From an uncultured Opitutia bacterium (GTDB taxonomy: Bacteria; Verrucomicrobiota; Verrucomicrobiia; Opitutales; Opitutaceae), in assembly GCA_903820035.1 (NCBI GenBank), contig CAIJFT010000241.1, forward strand, positions 1 to 64,000: 64,000 nucleotides of DNA, in the 5' to 3' direction. This document shows positions 1 through 8,435 of this stretch, one piece after another. Position numbers and translations under genes: made by a program. Position 1 is the first letter of the stretch, and the number at the start of each line of letters is the position of its first letter. A model generated the notes under the pieces. That model made no database searches. It was not told the DNA's origin and saw nothing but the letters and a program-made list of their open reading frames with translations.

Positions 1-1
1 C

Positions 2-1879
2 CTGCGGTTCCCGGTGTCGCTCGCGTTCAACGCCGCCGGCGACTTGTTCTGCAGCGATCAGGAAGGCGCGACCTGGCTACCCAACGGCAACCCCTTCGAC
101 GAACTGCTGCACATCCAGACCGGCCGTCATTACGGTTTCCCACCGCGGCACCCGCAGCACCTGCCCGGCGTGATCGACGAGCCGAGCGTCTTCGACTACG
201 GCCCGCAGCACCAGTCGACCTGCGGCGTGCACTTCAACGAGGGCGTCAGCGGTGGCACGGCCATCTTCGGCCCGGCCTGGTGGCGGGGCGACGTCTTCGT
301 CGCCGGCGAGTCCCGCGGCAAGATCTGGCGCACGCAGCTGGTCAAAACCCCCGCGGGCTACGTGGCCAAGAATGAACTCATCGCCTGTGTGGCCATGCTC
401 ACCATCGACGCCGTGCCCACGCCCGCCGGCGATCTGCTGGTCGCCTGCCACAGCGGCGCGCCCGACTGGGGCACCGGCCCGCAGGGCAAGGGCAAGCTCT
501 TCAAAATCTCCCACGCGCACCGCACCGCGGCCCAACCCGTTCTCGCCTACGCCGCCAGCCCGACGGAAACCCGGATCATCTTCGACGGCACGCTCGATCC
601 GCTCGCGTGGCGTACGATCGCACGGGAAGGCAAAATCACCGCCGGACTCCACGTCGCCGCCGGCGACCGCTTCGAGGCCTTCGTCCCCGGGTATCAGGTC
701 GTCAAGGACCAGCGCACCGTCGCCCGTACGAACGTCCCCGTCCTCTCCGCCGGCGTCTCTTCCGACCTGCGCTCGATCGTGCTCCGCTCCGCGGCGCGCA
801 CCGACGCCACCCGTTACGCCGTCGCTCTGCCATCGACCCATCCGCGCCCCCAGGATGCGGCCCGCCACGAATTGCGGCAGGAATCCGCCCTCGATCTGCT
901 CACCGATCTTTCCGGCGTCGAAGGCGAATGGCGCGACGCCTCCGGCCGCCCGGTCTGGACCGGCTGGCTGCCCCATCCGGATTTGCACGTCGCGCGGCAA
1001 CTCACCGCCGCCAGCGAGGAACACGCGCGGTTGTTCGCGCACCTGCGGACGCCGGGAAAACTCATCCTGCGCGGCCAACTCGACCTCAATCTCATGCTCC
1101 GCACCGCCATTCAGCCCGGGGCCAAACTCGACTACGCCTATCCGGCCGAAGTCGTGACCGTCACGCTGCGTGCCCCCGGTGCCCTCGCCGTGCAAGCCGG
1201 TTCCGCCGCGACGGTCGAGCGGCTCGGGGCGGGCGAAGTCGCGCTCACGGCAACCACGAGGGAGAGCGCTTGGATTCCGTTCACCGTTGAGCTCACCACC
1301 GGCGACGCCGAGGCAACCCTCAACGCCACGTGGCACACCGCCGAGGACCGGCGCGAGCGCCCGCTGCCGTTGCGCCGGGTGATCCTGCCGTGGGCCAAAC
1401 CGGGCCGCGGCGACGACCTCGCGACCAAAGCCGCTCCGCATCCCGCCCTTGCCGGGGGCGATTGGGCCCGCGGTCAACAGGTATTCGCCGGGGCGAAAGC
1501 CGCCTGCTTCGCGTGCCACCAAATCCGCGGCGAAGGCGGCGTGATCGGGCCCGATCTCTCGAACCTCGTCTACCGCGACTACGAGTCGGTCCTGAAGGAT
1601 ATCGTGCAGCCCAGCGCCGCCATCAACCCCGACCGCATCGCCTACAACATTGCCCTGAAGGCCGGGGGTACCACCGCCGGAATCATTTTAGAGGATACAC
1701 CGACCGCCCTCGTCCTGGGGGACGCCAGCGGGGCCCAACGTACGCTGCCGAAGTCGGATATCGCGGGGGTAAAGGCGTCCGCCGTTTCCCTCATGCCCGA
1801 GGGCCTGTGGCAAAACCTCTCCGCCACCGAACAGCGCGACCTGATGACCTTCCTGCTCACCGCGCCACCCCCGCGCTGA
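2..1879 (+). CDS. PVC-type heme-binding dehydrogenase, C-terminal part (5' truncated)
   Basis: The reading frame is open to the first base, so the gene begins upstream of the window; the in-frame GTG at 14 is not a credible start. The visible 620 or so residues begin inside a glucose/sorbosone-dehydrogenase-like propeller (around HYGFPPRHPQHLPG), followed by a long beta-rich linker. They end with a class I cytochrome c domain whose heme motif CFACH lies about 124 residues before the stop, with the downstream GPDL segment and late Met typical of this module. This matches the Verrucomicrobia/Planctomycetes membrane-bound dehydrogenase plus heme-binding architecture (TIGR02604/TIGR02603 type). 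The likely role is oxidation of an unknown sugar or alcohol in the periplasm with electrons passed to the attached heme. The family call is firm; the substrate is unknown. Confidence 0.88.
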   Translation: MRFPVSLAFNAAGDLFCSDQEGATWLPNGNPFDELLHIQTGRHYGFPPRHPQHLPGVIDEPSVFDYGPQHQSTCGVHFNEGVSGGTAIFGPAWWRGDVFVAGESRGKIWRTQLVKTPAGYVAKNELIACVAMLTIDAVPTPAGDLLVACHSGAPDWGTGPQGKGKLFKISHAHRTAAQPVLAYAASPTETRIIFDGTLDPLAWRTIAREGKITAGLHVAAGDRFEAFVPGYQVVKDQRTVARTNVPVLSAGVSSDLRSIVLRSAARTDATRYAVALPSTHPRPQDAARHELRQESALDLLTDLSGVEGEWRDASGRPVWTGWLPHPDLHVARQLTAASEEHARLFAHLRTPGKLILRGQLDLNLMLRTAIQPGAKLDYAYPAEVVTVTLRAPGALAVQAGSAATVERLGAGEVALTATTRESAWIPFTVELTTGDAEATLNATWHTAEDRRERPLPLRRVILPWAKPGRGDDLATKAAPHPALAGGDWARGQQVFAGAKAACFACHQIRGEGGVIGPDLSNLVYRDYESVLKDIVQPSAAINPDRIAYNIALKAGGTTAGIILEDTPTALVLGDASGAQRTLPKSDIAGVKASAVSLMPEGLWQNLSATEQRDLMTFLLTAPPPR

Positions 1880-1923
1880 CCCGCCGCCATCACCGTCTCC
1901 ACGCTCGACAGCCCTGCGCGCCC

Positions 1924-1979
1924 TGAACCATACCCAGTGGGTTCAAGATCCGCCCGAAGGCTCGGCCGGTAGCCGGGCC
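1924..1979. terminator. two GC-rich stem-loops after the dehydrogenase gene
   Basis: Two inverted repeats lie 45-100 nt past the stop at 1879: TGAACC (1924-1929) with GGTTCA (1940-1945), and GGCTCGG (1959-1965) with CCGGGCC (1973-1979, one G-U pair). Neither is followed by a T tract, so a terminator role is only a guess. Confidence 0.25.
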
Positions 1980-2016
1980 TGACTAACCCAACCCCAACGC
2001 ACCTTTCACCGCCGCC

Positions 2017-3381
2017 ATGCCCACGATCAGCCACCGTTCATCGAACCAAGTCCGCGCCACACTCCCTGCAAGCGTAGGTCGCGGCCTCCTGCTGCCGCTC
2101 CTGGCGCTCGCGCTCGCCGGAACCACCGCACAGGCCGCATGGACCGACTTCCGCGGACCGGCCGGCGACGGGCACGCCGCCCCGGCGGGCCGCAGCCAGC
2201 CGGCCGGGCTGCCGCTGACGTGGAGCGAGACCGAAAACATCACTTGGAAGACGGAGATTCCGTTCCGGGGCTGGTCCACGCCGGTCATTCTCGACGGACG
2301 CGTCTGGCTGACAACCGCGACCGAAGACGGGCGGGATTGCTTCGTCATCGGGGTGGATCAGGAAACCGGAAAAATCCTCTTCAACGAAAAGGTCTTCCAC
2401 ACCGACAATCCGGAGCCGCTCGGCAACGGCTCCTCGATGAATTGCTACGCGACGCCGTCACCCGTAATCGAAGCGGGCCGGCTGTATGTCCACTTTGGTA
2501 GCGCCGGCACCGCCTGCCTCGACACCAAGACCGCCAGGGTCCTCTGGAGCCGTACCGACCTGAAGTGCCGCCATTACCGGGGCGCCTCGTCATCGCCGGT
2601 CCTTTTCGAAAACCTGCTCATTCTTACGTTCGACGGCGCCGATCTCCAGTACGTCGCCGCACTCGACAAGGGGACCGGCGCAACCGTTTGGAAAACCAAC
2701 CGCTCCGTCGCCTGGAACGACGAGGCCGTCCCGGGCCAGATGGCGAAAGACGGCGATCTCCGCAAAGCCCACGGCACCCCGCTCATCGCCACCGTTGCCG
2801 GCAAGCCGCAGTTGATCAGCGTCGGCGCCAAGGCCACCTACAGCTACGACCCGCGCACCGGCCGCGAAATCTGGCGCGTCGAATACCACGATTGGTCGAG
2901 CGCCCCTCGCCCGCTGTTCAGCCAGGGGATTGCCTACATCGTGACCGGCCTGACCCGCAAGGAACTCTGGGCCATCCGCGCCGACGGCCAAGGCGTCGTG
3001 ACCGACTCCCACGTCGCCTGGAAACTCAACACCCGCGTGGGCAAGTATGCGTCACCGCTGCTGGTCGACGGGCTACTCTATACCGCGGCCGACGAAAGCT
3101 TCATTTCCTGCGTCGACGCCGCCACCGGACAGGTCGTCTGGGTCGATCGCGTCGGCGGCAAGTATGCGGCCTCGCCGATCTACGCCGACGGGCGGCTGTA
3201 TTTCTTTAGTCAGGACGGACGCTGCGCGGTGCTCAAACCGGGCCGCGCCCTGGAGGTTCTGGCCACCAACACCCTCGCGGCCGGCTTCATGGCGTGCCCC
3301 GCGGTCGACGGCCGGGCCCTCTACCTCCGGACCAAGACGCATCTCTATCGCGTGGAATCCGGCAAAGCCGGAAGCGAGTAA
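2017..3381 (+). CDS. secreted PQQ-like beta-propeller protein
   Basis: A 454-residue protein with an N-terminal signal peptide (hydrophobic LLLPLLALALAG, predicted cleavage after TAQA at residue 40). The mature part consists of repeated WxxxxG/DxxTGxxxW-type blades of the PQQ-like/BamB beta-propeller fold, for example DQETGKILF, DTKTARVLW, DKGTGATVW, DPRTGREIW and DAATGQVVW. It starts with the WTDFRGPAGDG motif common to exported verrucomicrobial and planctomycete propellers annotated as PQQ-binding-like. The catalytic metal-binding residues of true quinoprotein dehydrogenases are not obvious, so it may be a scaffold or binding protein rather than an enzyme. It lies 137 nt behind the heme-binding dehydrogenase on the same strand. 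The start at 2017 gives a good signal peptide. Confidence 0.85.
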   Translation: MPTISHRSSNQVRATLPASVGRGLLLPLLALALAGTTAQAAWTDFRGPAGDGHAAPAGRSQPAGLPLTWSETENITWKTEIPFRGWSTPVILDGRVWLTTATEDGRDCFVIGVDQETGKILFNEKVFHTDNPEPLGNGSSMNCYATPSPVIEAGRLYVHFGSAGTACLDTKTARVLWSRTDLKCRHYRGASSSPVLFENLLILTFDGADLQYVAALDKGTGATVWKTNRSVAWNDEAVPGQMAKDGDLRKAHGTPLIATVAGKPQLISVGAKATYSYDPRTGREIWRVEYHDWSSAPRPLFSQGIAYIVTGLTRKELWAIRADGQGVVTDSHVAWKLNTRVGKYASPLLVDGLLYTAADESFISCVDAATGQVVWVDRVGGKYAASPIYADGRLYFFSQDGRCAVLKPGRALEVLATNTLAAGFMACPAVDGRALYLRTKTHLYRVESGKAGSE

Positions 3382-3901
3382 CCCCCGCCACCTTGGCTTT
3401 TGCTCGGGAGGCCAACGTCGGGCAGCTGGAAGCCGTCCCGCGGTCAGGCCTACCGCGGATAAATCTAAAAACCCGGGAAGGCTGCGTCTGGCCGGGGGCA
3501 CCGCTCAGGCTAAGATCCCGCTCGGTCACCGGCGTTAGGGGGCAAAAAGCAGGGTGCGGATGCCGGGATGAGGTCCCTTGATCGCCCCGTTCCGGGCGGG
3601 GCGGCATCATCCGTGAGGCACCACCTGGCGCATTTTGGTCGGCGGCGTTGCCGCCACGATACATCGGGACGTTGCCCTCGTTCTCCTCCACCCCGCACGC
3701 GACACCCGAGAGGGCCAAATCCGGCCCAAGGAACGGAAACTCCCGCCTCAAGCGGAGGGAACGTGCGCAACGCCATCCCGCCGAGAGCGTATCCGCCCCT
3801 CGCACAACCCGCCGCGGCGACCCCAGGGGCTCGCTGTACCGGCACAAAAAAACCGCCGCGTTTTTTGCGGCGGTTCAACCTGCGGCGAACCCGGGCCGGG
3901 T
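3382..3901. other. gene-free stretch with inverted repeats
   Basis: About 520 nt without a credible gene; the short frames here lack any family signal. A perfect 7-bp hairpin CCGCGGT/ACCGCGG (3438-3458, loop CAGGCCT) lies 57 nt after the propeller gene and may end its transcript. GATGCCG (3559-3565) pairs with CGGCATC (3602-3608) around an inner CGCCCCG/CGGGGCG arm. The right end holds the minus-strand terminator listed separately. Confidence 0.4.
3844..3875 (-). terminator. intrinsic (rho-independent) terminator
   Basis: Read on the minus strand, this is a 9-bp perfect stem AACCGCCGC/GCGGCGGTT with loop AAAAAAC, running directly into seven Ts. It is the only T-tracted hairpin I find in intergenic DNA of this window. 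It lies 26 nt past the stop of the small minus-strand gene at 3902-4096. Confidence 0.8.
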
Positions 3902-4096
3902 TCAGGCGCTGATGCCCGACTCGAACGGGATAGCAGAGGCCTCGCGACGCCCGTTCGCCTGCGCGTCGGCGAAATGAAAGCCGGTTTCGTCTTCGTAACC
4001 CATCGGGGCGCTGCAAACGCCAATCACCGTCTTGATTCCGCCAACCACCAACGAGACCGTGAGCAACATCCAGAAAAGGGAGAGGGCCGTGTTCAT
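3902..4096 (-). CDS. small single-span membrane protein, hypothetical
   Basis: A 64-residue reading frame. An uncharged N-terminal stretch (residues 4-28, LSLFWMLLTVSLVVGGIKTVIG core) should form one membrane helix. A short polar, acidic tail follows (GYEDETGFHFADAQ). The family is unknown. The case for a real gene rests on the intrinsic terminator 26 nt downstream on the same strand, the helix-plus-tail design, and its isolation from other genes. No good Shine-Dalgarno is visible. A TAAAAT-like box (4164-4169 on the complement), 68 nt before the ATG, could be a -10 element. The product probably sits in the inner membrane; no function can be assigned. Confidence 0.6.
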   Translation of the reverse strand: MNTALSLFWMLLTVSLVVGGIKTVIGVCSAPMGYEDETGFHFADAQANGRREASAIPFESGISA

Positions 4097-4311
4097 GGGC
4101 TCAGCTGGTCAGGCGGCACGCATGGAGCCTAGCGTGACTTTCAAAACCCGGGACCTTTACACGATTTTACCAATCCCGAGGTGGACGCATTCAGCTGCCT
4201 ACCGCCGAGCCCGCGCGCCCTTGCCTTGAGTTCAAATCAATGCCGGCCACCGATGAATAGATTCGCCACGACCTACGGTACACACCTCAATCGGCGGGAC
4301 CGCCGGAGGGC

Positions 4312-5487
4312 ATGCCGCAGGTAGTCCTCCCCACCCGCTTGTCTACCGCTTCTCCCAGCCACTCGAATCGTTTTTCGCTCCGCCGATGGCGGAGGATCAG
4401 CCTCATCGTCGTTTCCCTGATCGGCGCCGCGGTCGCGTCGAGGCTGCTCGCGCAGGAAGCCCGCTTGCGACCGGCGGAAGAACTCTCCTTTCCCTCACCC
4501 ACCGATGGAAACTCCGCGGCGTTTTGGTGGGACGGCGAGCTGCGTCTGTTCACCTCCATCGGCTGGCCGCTGCGGCTCAGCCGGGCCGAAAACCAATTCG
4601 GCGCCTGGGAAACCAGCCGCGTCGGGGCGCGGGATTTCCGCGACCGCACGCTGTGGGTCGAGGCCGCCTGGGTTGACACCGACGGCACGGTCTTCGGTTG
4701 GTACCATCACGAGCCGGGCGGTCTGTATGAGGACTCCTACCTGACGGCGCCGAAAATCGGCGCGCTCGTGTCGTTTGACGGCGGCGAGTCGGTCCACGAC
4801 CTCGGGTTTATCCTGGAGTCGGGAGACGAACTCGATGACGACGCCCGCAATGGATTCTTTGCCGGCGGCCACGGCGATGTGTCGGTCGTACTCGATCGCG
4901 AACGGACCTATTTCTATTTCTTCTTCACGAACTACGGGGGCCCCGCCGAAAGTCAGGGCATCGTCACCGCCCGGCTGGCGTACGCCGACCGCTTCAAGCC
5001 CGCTGGTCGCGTGCAGAAATATTTCCAGGGCGCGTGGAGTGAACCGGGCTTGGGTGGCCGAACGACCCCGATCTTCCGGGCGGCGCGGACGTGGCATCAT
5101 CGTGACCCCGATTCATTCTGGGGCCCGTCGGTGCACTGGAACACCCACCTTGGTTGCTACGTGATGCTCATGAACCACGCCCAAGGCGATCCGGGCTGGG
5201 CGCAGGAGGGTATCTACATCACCTATGGCGTGGACCCCGAAGTGCCAGGCAAGTGGTCAAAGGCGCTCAAGCTGCTCGACGCGACGGAAATCCCAAACTG
5301 GAGCACGTTCTACCCGCAGGTAATGGGCATGGAGTCCGGCGGCACCGACAGCCAGGCCGGCCGCGTCGCTCGATTCTATCTGAACGGCACGTCCAAACAT
5401 GAGATTGTTTTCTCACGTACCGCGAATCCGCCGTTGCCGAGCCAGCCGGAACTTCCCGACGAGATGCCGCGCGATATCCGGCACTGA
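4312..5487 (+). CDS. secreted GH43-like five-bladed propeller protein, hypothetical
   Basis: A 391-residue protein with a signal or anchor segment at residues 29-47 (ISLIVVSLIGAAVASRLLA). The remainder reads like a five-bladed propeller of the GH43/GH62 or DUF4185 kind. Aromatic and acidic motifs recur: AAFWWDGELRLFTS, WYHHEPGG, FFAGGHGDVSVV, YFYFFFTNYGG, FWGPSVHWNTHLGCYVMLMNH and IYITYGVDP. The last two resemble the segment where such hydrolases compare sample and reference blades. No catalytic triad can be named with certainty, so it may be a glycoside hydrolase or a binding protein. A start at 4312 leaves 20 basic or polar residues ahead of the hydrophobic segment, so a later start is possible. 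It precedes an SGNH esterase on the same strand. Confidence 0.7.
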   Translation: MPQVVLPTRLSTASPSHSNRFSLRRWRRISLIVVSLIGAAVASRLLAQEARLRPAEELSFPSPTDGNSAAFWWDGELRLFTSIGWPLRLSRAENQFGAWETSRVGARDFRDRTLWVEAAWVDTDGTVFGWYHHEPGGLYEDSYLTAPKIGALVSFDGGESVHDLGFILESGDELDDDARNGFFAGGHGDVSVVLDRERTYFYFFFTNYGGPAESQGIVTARLAYADRFKPAGRVQKYFQGAWSEPGLGGRTTPIFRAARTWHHRDPDSFWGPSVHWNTHLGCYVMLMNHAQGDPGWAQEGIYITYGVDPEVPGKWSKALKLLDATEIPNWSTFYPQVMGMESGGTDSQAGRVARFYLNGTSKHEIVFSRTANPPLPSQPELPDEMPRDIRH

Positions 5488-5725
5488 GCCAGGTTGGTAA
5501 ACAGCGCGCCCGCGGGTCTGGAGCGGTTTCAAGAATGTGGCCACCGGCTTGGGGCGTAGCGCCAACGTGGTCCTCAGGCGCGCGAAACGTTCGCCTCCGG
5601 CCCCAGCGCGGCGACGGCAATAATTGATCCGCACTTAGGCGCGCACGCCACCAACCGCCACGACCACCGCCGACGCCGTGCAAATCGCATTGGCATCGGG
5701 GCCGTTTCAGCCGGTACTCGCCGGC

Positions 5726-6736
5726 GTGATCAAGCGCATCCATCGCCCCCTCCTGAGTTGGCTTGCGACCGCAACCTTGGTCGGGAGCCTGACCGCCGCG
5801 ACGACCGAGTCCGCCGCTCTCCCCGAGCCGGCCCTCCAGCGCGACGCCCGGGGCCTTTTCCAGGCCGCACCGCCGTCGCCGGCTACAGTGGTGCGCTACA
5901 CGCTCGACGGGAAGGACCCGACCAAGGACGCAGGGGTCCTGCTCTCGCCGGTGGAGGTGCCTTCCGGATACACGCTCAAGGCGCGGACCTTTTCGGCCGA
6001 CAGCTCGACCCAGAGCACGGTTGCCACGTTCGCTGCACCGGCCGGCGGAACCCGCCCGCCCTCGACCGTCGTCCCCGTCACGCAGAACCGCGACTGGCGC
6101 ACGTATGACTGGGCCCAGCGGCACGCGGCGTGCGCGGCCCTGATGCGCGAACGCCAACCTGAAATCGTCATGCTTGGCGACTCCATCACCCACTTCTGGG
6201 GCGGGGATCCGGTGGGTGGCCGGCGCACCGGCCCCGATGTATGGGACCGCGTCTTCGCCGGACGAACGGTCGTGAATCTCGGCTACGGCTGGGACCGCAC
6301 CGAAAACGTGCTGTGGCGGCTCACCCACGGTGAATTTGAAAACGCGCGGCCCAAGGTCGTCGTCGCGATGATCGGCACGAACAACATCGGGCTAAATACC
6401 GCGGATGAGATCGCCGCCGGGGTGGAGGCGATCTGCGCGGAGATCCACCGGCGGTCGGCCGGCACGCGGATCCTGCTGCTCAGCATCTTCCCGCGCGGGG
6501 CCAAACCCGACCTCGCCCGCACGCGGGTGAACGACGTAAACGAGCGCTTGGCCAAACTCGACGGCCGCCTGGGCATTACCTACCTCGACATCGGCAGCCG
6601 CTTTCTGGAGGCGGACGGCACCATCTCGAAAGAGATCATGTACGATTTCCTCCATCCGAGCGCCAAGGGCTATACCATTTGGGCCGACGCGATGGAGCCC
6701 ACCCTCCAACGCCTGCTGCACGAAGCGAAGCCGTAG
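5726..6736 (+). CDS. SGNH/GDSL esterase with N-terminal chitobiase-type domain
   Basis: GTG at 5726 gives a normal signal peptide (MIKRIHRPLLSWLATATLVGSLTAA); an earlier GTG at 5678 would add 16 unlikely residues. Residues of about 45-105 resemble the chitobiase/beta-hexosaminidase C-terminal beta domain (VRYTLDGKDPT...GYTLKARTFSADSS). The catalytic SGNH domain follows: block I GDSIT with nucleophile Ser153, block II Gly in NLGYGWDRTENV, block III GTNN near 217-220, and block V DFLHP with Asp307 and His310. The family includes platelet-activating-factor acetylhydrolase-like and carbohydrate O-acetyl esterases. Here the likely task is removing acetyl groups from polysaccharide. All catalytic residues are present. 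Confidence 0.88.
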   Translation: MIKRIHRPLLSWLATATLVGSLTAATTESAALPEPALQRDARGLFQAAPPSPATVVRYTLDGKDPTKDAGVLLSPVEVPSGYTLKARTFSADSSTQSTVATFAAPAGGTRPPSTVVPVTQNRDWRTYDWAQRHAACAALMRERQPEIVMLGDSITHFWGGDPVGGRRTGPDVWDRVFAGRTVVNLGYGWDRTENVLWRLTHGEFENARPKVVVAMIGTNNIGLNTADEIAAGVEAICAEIHRRSAGTRILLLSIFPRGAKPDLARTRVNDVNERLAKLDGRLGITYLDIGSRFLEADGTISKEIMYDFLHPSAKGYTIWADAMEPTLQRLLHEAKP

Positions 6737-6844
6737 CACGACGGAAGGCCCGGACCGGTGAACCCGCTGCCCGCATCGGGGCGTTAGGTCGCAAAGGGTC
6801 GGCGCTAAACGGCCCGACCGGAACACCGGGCTCCAGCGTCGTGC
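6736..6844. terminator. nested inverted repeat between convergent genes
   Basis: The gap between the SGNH gene (+) and the DUF1501 gene (-) folds on itself. GCACGACG (6736-6743) pairs with CGTCGTGC (6837-6844), GCCCGG (6748-6753) with CCGGGC (6826-6831), and GGTCGG (6797-6802) with CCGACC (6814-6819). It has no T tract. A shared transcription stop is plausible but unproven. Confidence 0.4.
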
Positions 6845-6858
6845 CGCGTGGACCGGCG

Positions 6859-8289
6859 CTAGGCCATGATGCCGGGTACGAGGTTCCCGTGCACGTCGGT
6901 CAGCCGGTAATCGCGGCCTTGGAAACGGTACGTGAGCTTCGTGTGCTCGAGGCCGAGCAGGTGGAGCAGCGTCGCATTGAGGTCGTGCACGTGGACGGCA
7001 TCGCGCACGACGTTAAAGCCCAGCTCGTCGGTCTCGCCGTGCACATGACCGCGCTTCACGCCGCCGCCCGTCAGCCAGACACTGAAGCAGCGGTTGTGGT
7101 GGTCGCGACCGTCCTTGCCGCCCTGCACCATCGGCGTACGACCGAACTCGCCCCCCCACACGACCAGCGTGTCGTCGAGCAATCCGCGTTGCTTCAGATC
7201 GGTAACGAGCGCGGCGCTGGCGCGGTCGGTGTCCTGAGCGTTCTTCTTGATCGCCTTGGTCAGGTCGCCGTGCTGGTCCCACGCCTCGTGAAACAACTGC
7301 ACGAACCGCACCCCGCGCTCGATCAGCCGGCGCGTGAGGAGACAGTTGCGGGCGTAGTTTGATTCCTTGATGTCCTTGATGCCGTAGAGATCGAGGATGT
7401 GCTGCGGTTCCTGCGAGAGATCCATCAACTCCGGTGCGCTGGTCTGGAGCTTGTACGCCATTTCGTAGCTTTGGATGCGCGCGGAAATTTCCGGATCGCC
7501 CGCACTCGCAAAGCCGAGGTCGTTGAGTTCGTGCAGCGTATCGAGCGACGCCCGCTGCGCCTTCGGGTCGATGCCGGCGGGGTTGGACAAGTAGAGCACC
7601 GGATCGCCTGTGCCACGGAACGGAATACCACCGTAAGGCGTCGGCAGAAACCCGCAGCCGTAATTGCTCGCGCCGCCGCTCGTGCCTTTGGCGCTCGTGA
7701 GCACGATGTAGCCGGGCAGGTCCTCACTCTCGCTGCCGAGCCCGTACAACGTCCACGCCCCCAGGCTCGGCCGCCCGAACTGTTGCGTGCCGGTGTTCAT
7801 CAAAATCTGACCGGGCGCGTGGTTCACCGCATCGGTCTGCATCCCGCGCACCAGACAAATATCGTCGGCGCGTCCCGCGATGTGGGGAATAAGTTCGCTC
7901 AGTTCCATCCCACTCGCCCCGTGCTGGGCGAACTTGTATTTCGGCCCGAGCAGCGCGGAGTTCGGCTTGATGAACGCCGCGCGGTAATCCTTCAATAACT
8001 CCGGCGGCGGCAACTCGCCATCGCGCTTCGCCAACTCCGGCTTGTAGTCAAAAAGTTCCAGATGACTCGGCGCGCCGGCCTGGAACATGTAGACCACGCG
8101 CTTCGCCTTCGGTTTGAAGTGCGGCGCCTTCACCGCGAGCGGATTCCGGTTCGCCGGTTTCGCCGCCGCGTCGCGGGCCAGCAACGAACTGAGCGCGATG
8201 CCGGCGAGACCGACGCCGCACTCCTGTAAAAACCAGCGCCGGGACAGGAGGCGCGCCCGGGCGGTGTGGAGATCGTGAACGAAATTCAT
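6859..8289 (-). CDS. DUF1501 domain-containing exported protein
   Basis: A 476-residue protein of the DUF1501 family (sulfatase-like alkaline-phosphatase fold). The N-terminus has a twin-arginine-like signal (SRRWFLQECGVGLAGIALSSLLA) and so suggests export. Family landmarks run in order: VYMFQAGAPSHLELFDYKPEL, the ICLVRGMQTDAVNHAPGQ segment, GRPSLGAWTLYGLG, the repeated RLIERGVRFVQLFHEAWDQHGDL, and VVWGGEFGRTPMVQGG...GRDHHNRCFSVWLTGGGVKRG. The ending YRFQGRDYRLTDVHGNLV is also typical. It lies 146 nt downstream of the DUF1549/DUF1553 cytochrome gene, the usual partner in Planctomycetes and Verrucomicrobia, so the two are probably one transcription unit. The biochemical role of the pair is not established. 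Confidence 0.93.
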   Translation of the reverse strand: MNFVHDLHTARARLLSRRWFLQECGVGLAGIALSSLLARDAAAKPANRNPLAVKAPHFKPKAKRVVYMFQAGAPSHLELFDYKPELAKRDGELPPPELLKDYRAAFIKPNSALLGPKYKFAQHGASGMELSELIPHIAGRADDICLVRGMQTDAVNHAPGQILMNTGTQQFGRPSLGAWTLYGLGSESEDLPGYIVLTSAKGTSGGASNYGCGFLPTPYGGIPFRGTGDPVLYLSNPAGIDPKAQRASLDTLHELNDLGFASAGDPEISARIQSYEMAYKLQTSAPELMDLSQEPQHILDLYGIKDIKESNYARNCLLTRRLIERGVRFVQLFHEAWDQHGDLTKAIKKNAQDTDRASAALVTDLKQRGLLDDTLVVWGGEFGRTPMVQGGKDGRDHHNRCFSVWLTGGGVKRGHVHGETDELGFNVVRDAVHVHDLNATLLHLLGLEHTKLTYRFQGRDYRLTDVHGNLVPGIMA

Positions 8290-8293
8290 AACG

Positions 8294-8341
8294 GTGTCAG
8301 AAATTGAAGATAGAGGTCAGGTATCAGAGGTCGGAAGTCAG
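8294..8341. repeat. tandem heptamer array (xxxTCAG type)
   Basis: The spacer between the PSD1 cytochrome gene and the DUF1501 gene carries consecutive 7-nt units. GTGTCAG (8294) is followed by two degenerate units, then AGGTCAG (8314), GTATCAG (8321), AGGTCGG (8328) and AAGTCAG (8335). Two GGATCAG units near 26445-26458 are the same type. Confidence 0.6.
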
Positions 8342-8435
8342 CCGTTGAGCAGCGGAGAGTTCGAGCGGAGCGGAATCTCGTTCGGCAACCGCGCCCGCAA
8401 TAATCAGCCCACAACGCGCAACGCCTCCGATTGTT

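Noticed and set aside
3906-3922. tRNA T-arm-like sequence on the minus strand (CCCGTTCGAGTCGGG)
   Set aside because: No acceptor stem, D arm or anticodon arm can be placed within tRNA distance, and no tmRNA 5' hallmark exists upstream; it encodes the last residues of the small protein.
3635-4132. 165-residue plus-strand frame in the gap after the PQQ-like propeller
   Set aside because: It lies antisense to the small membrane protein and runs through its terminator; composition is not protein-like.
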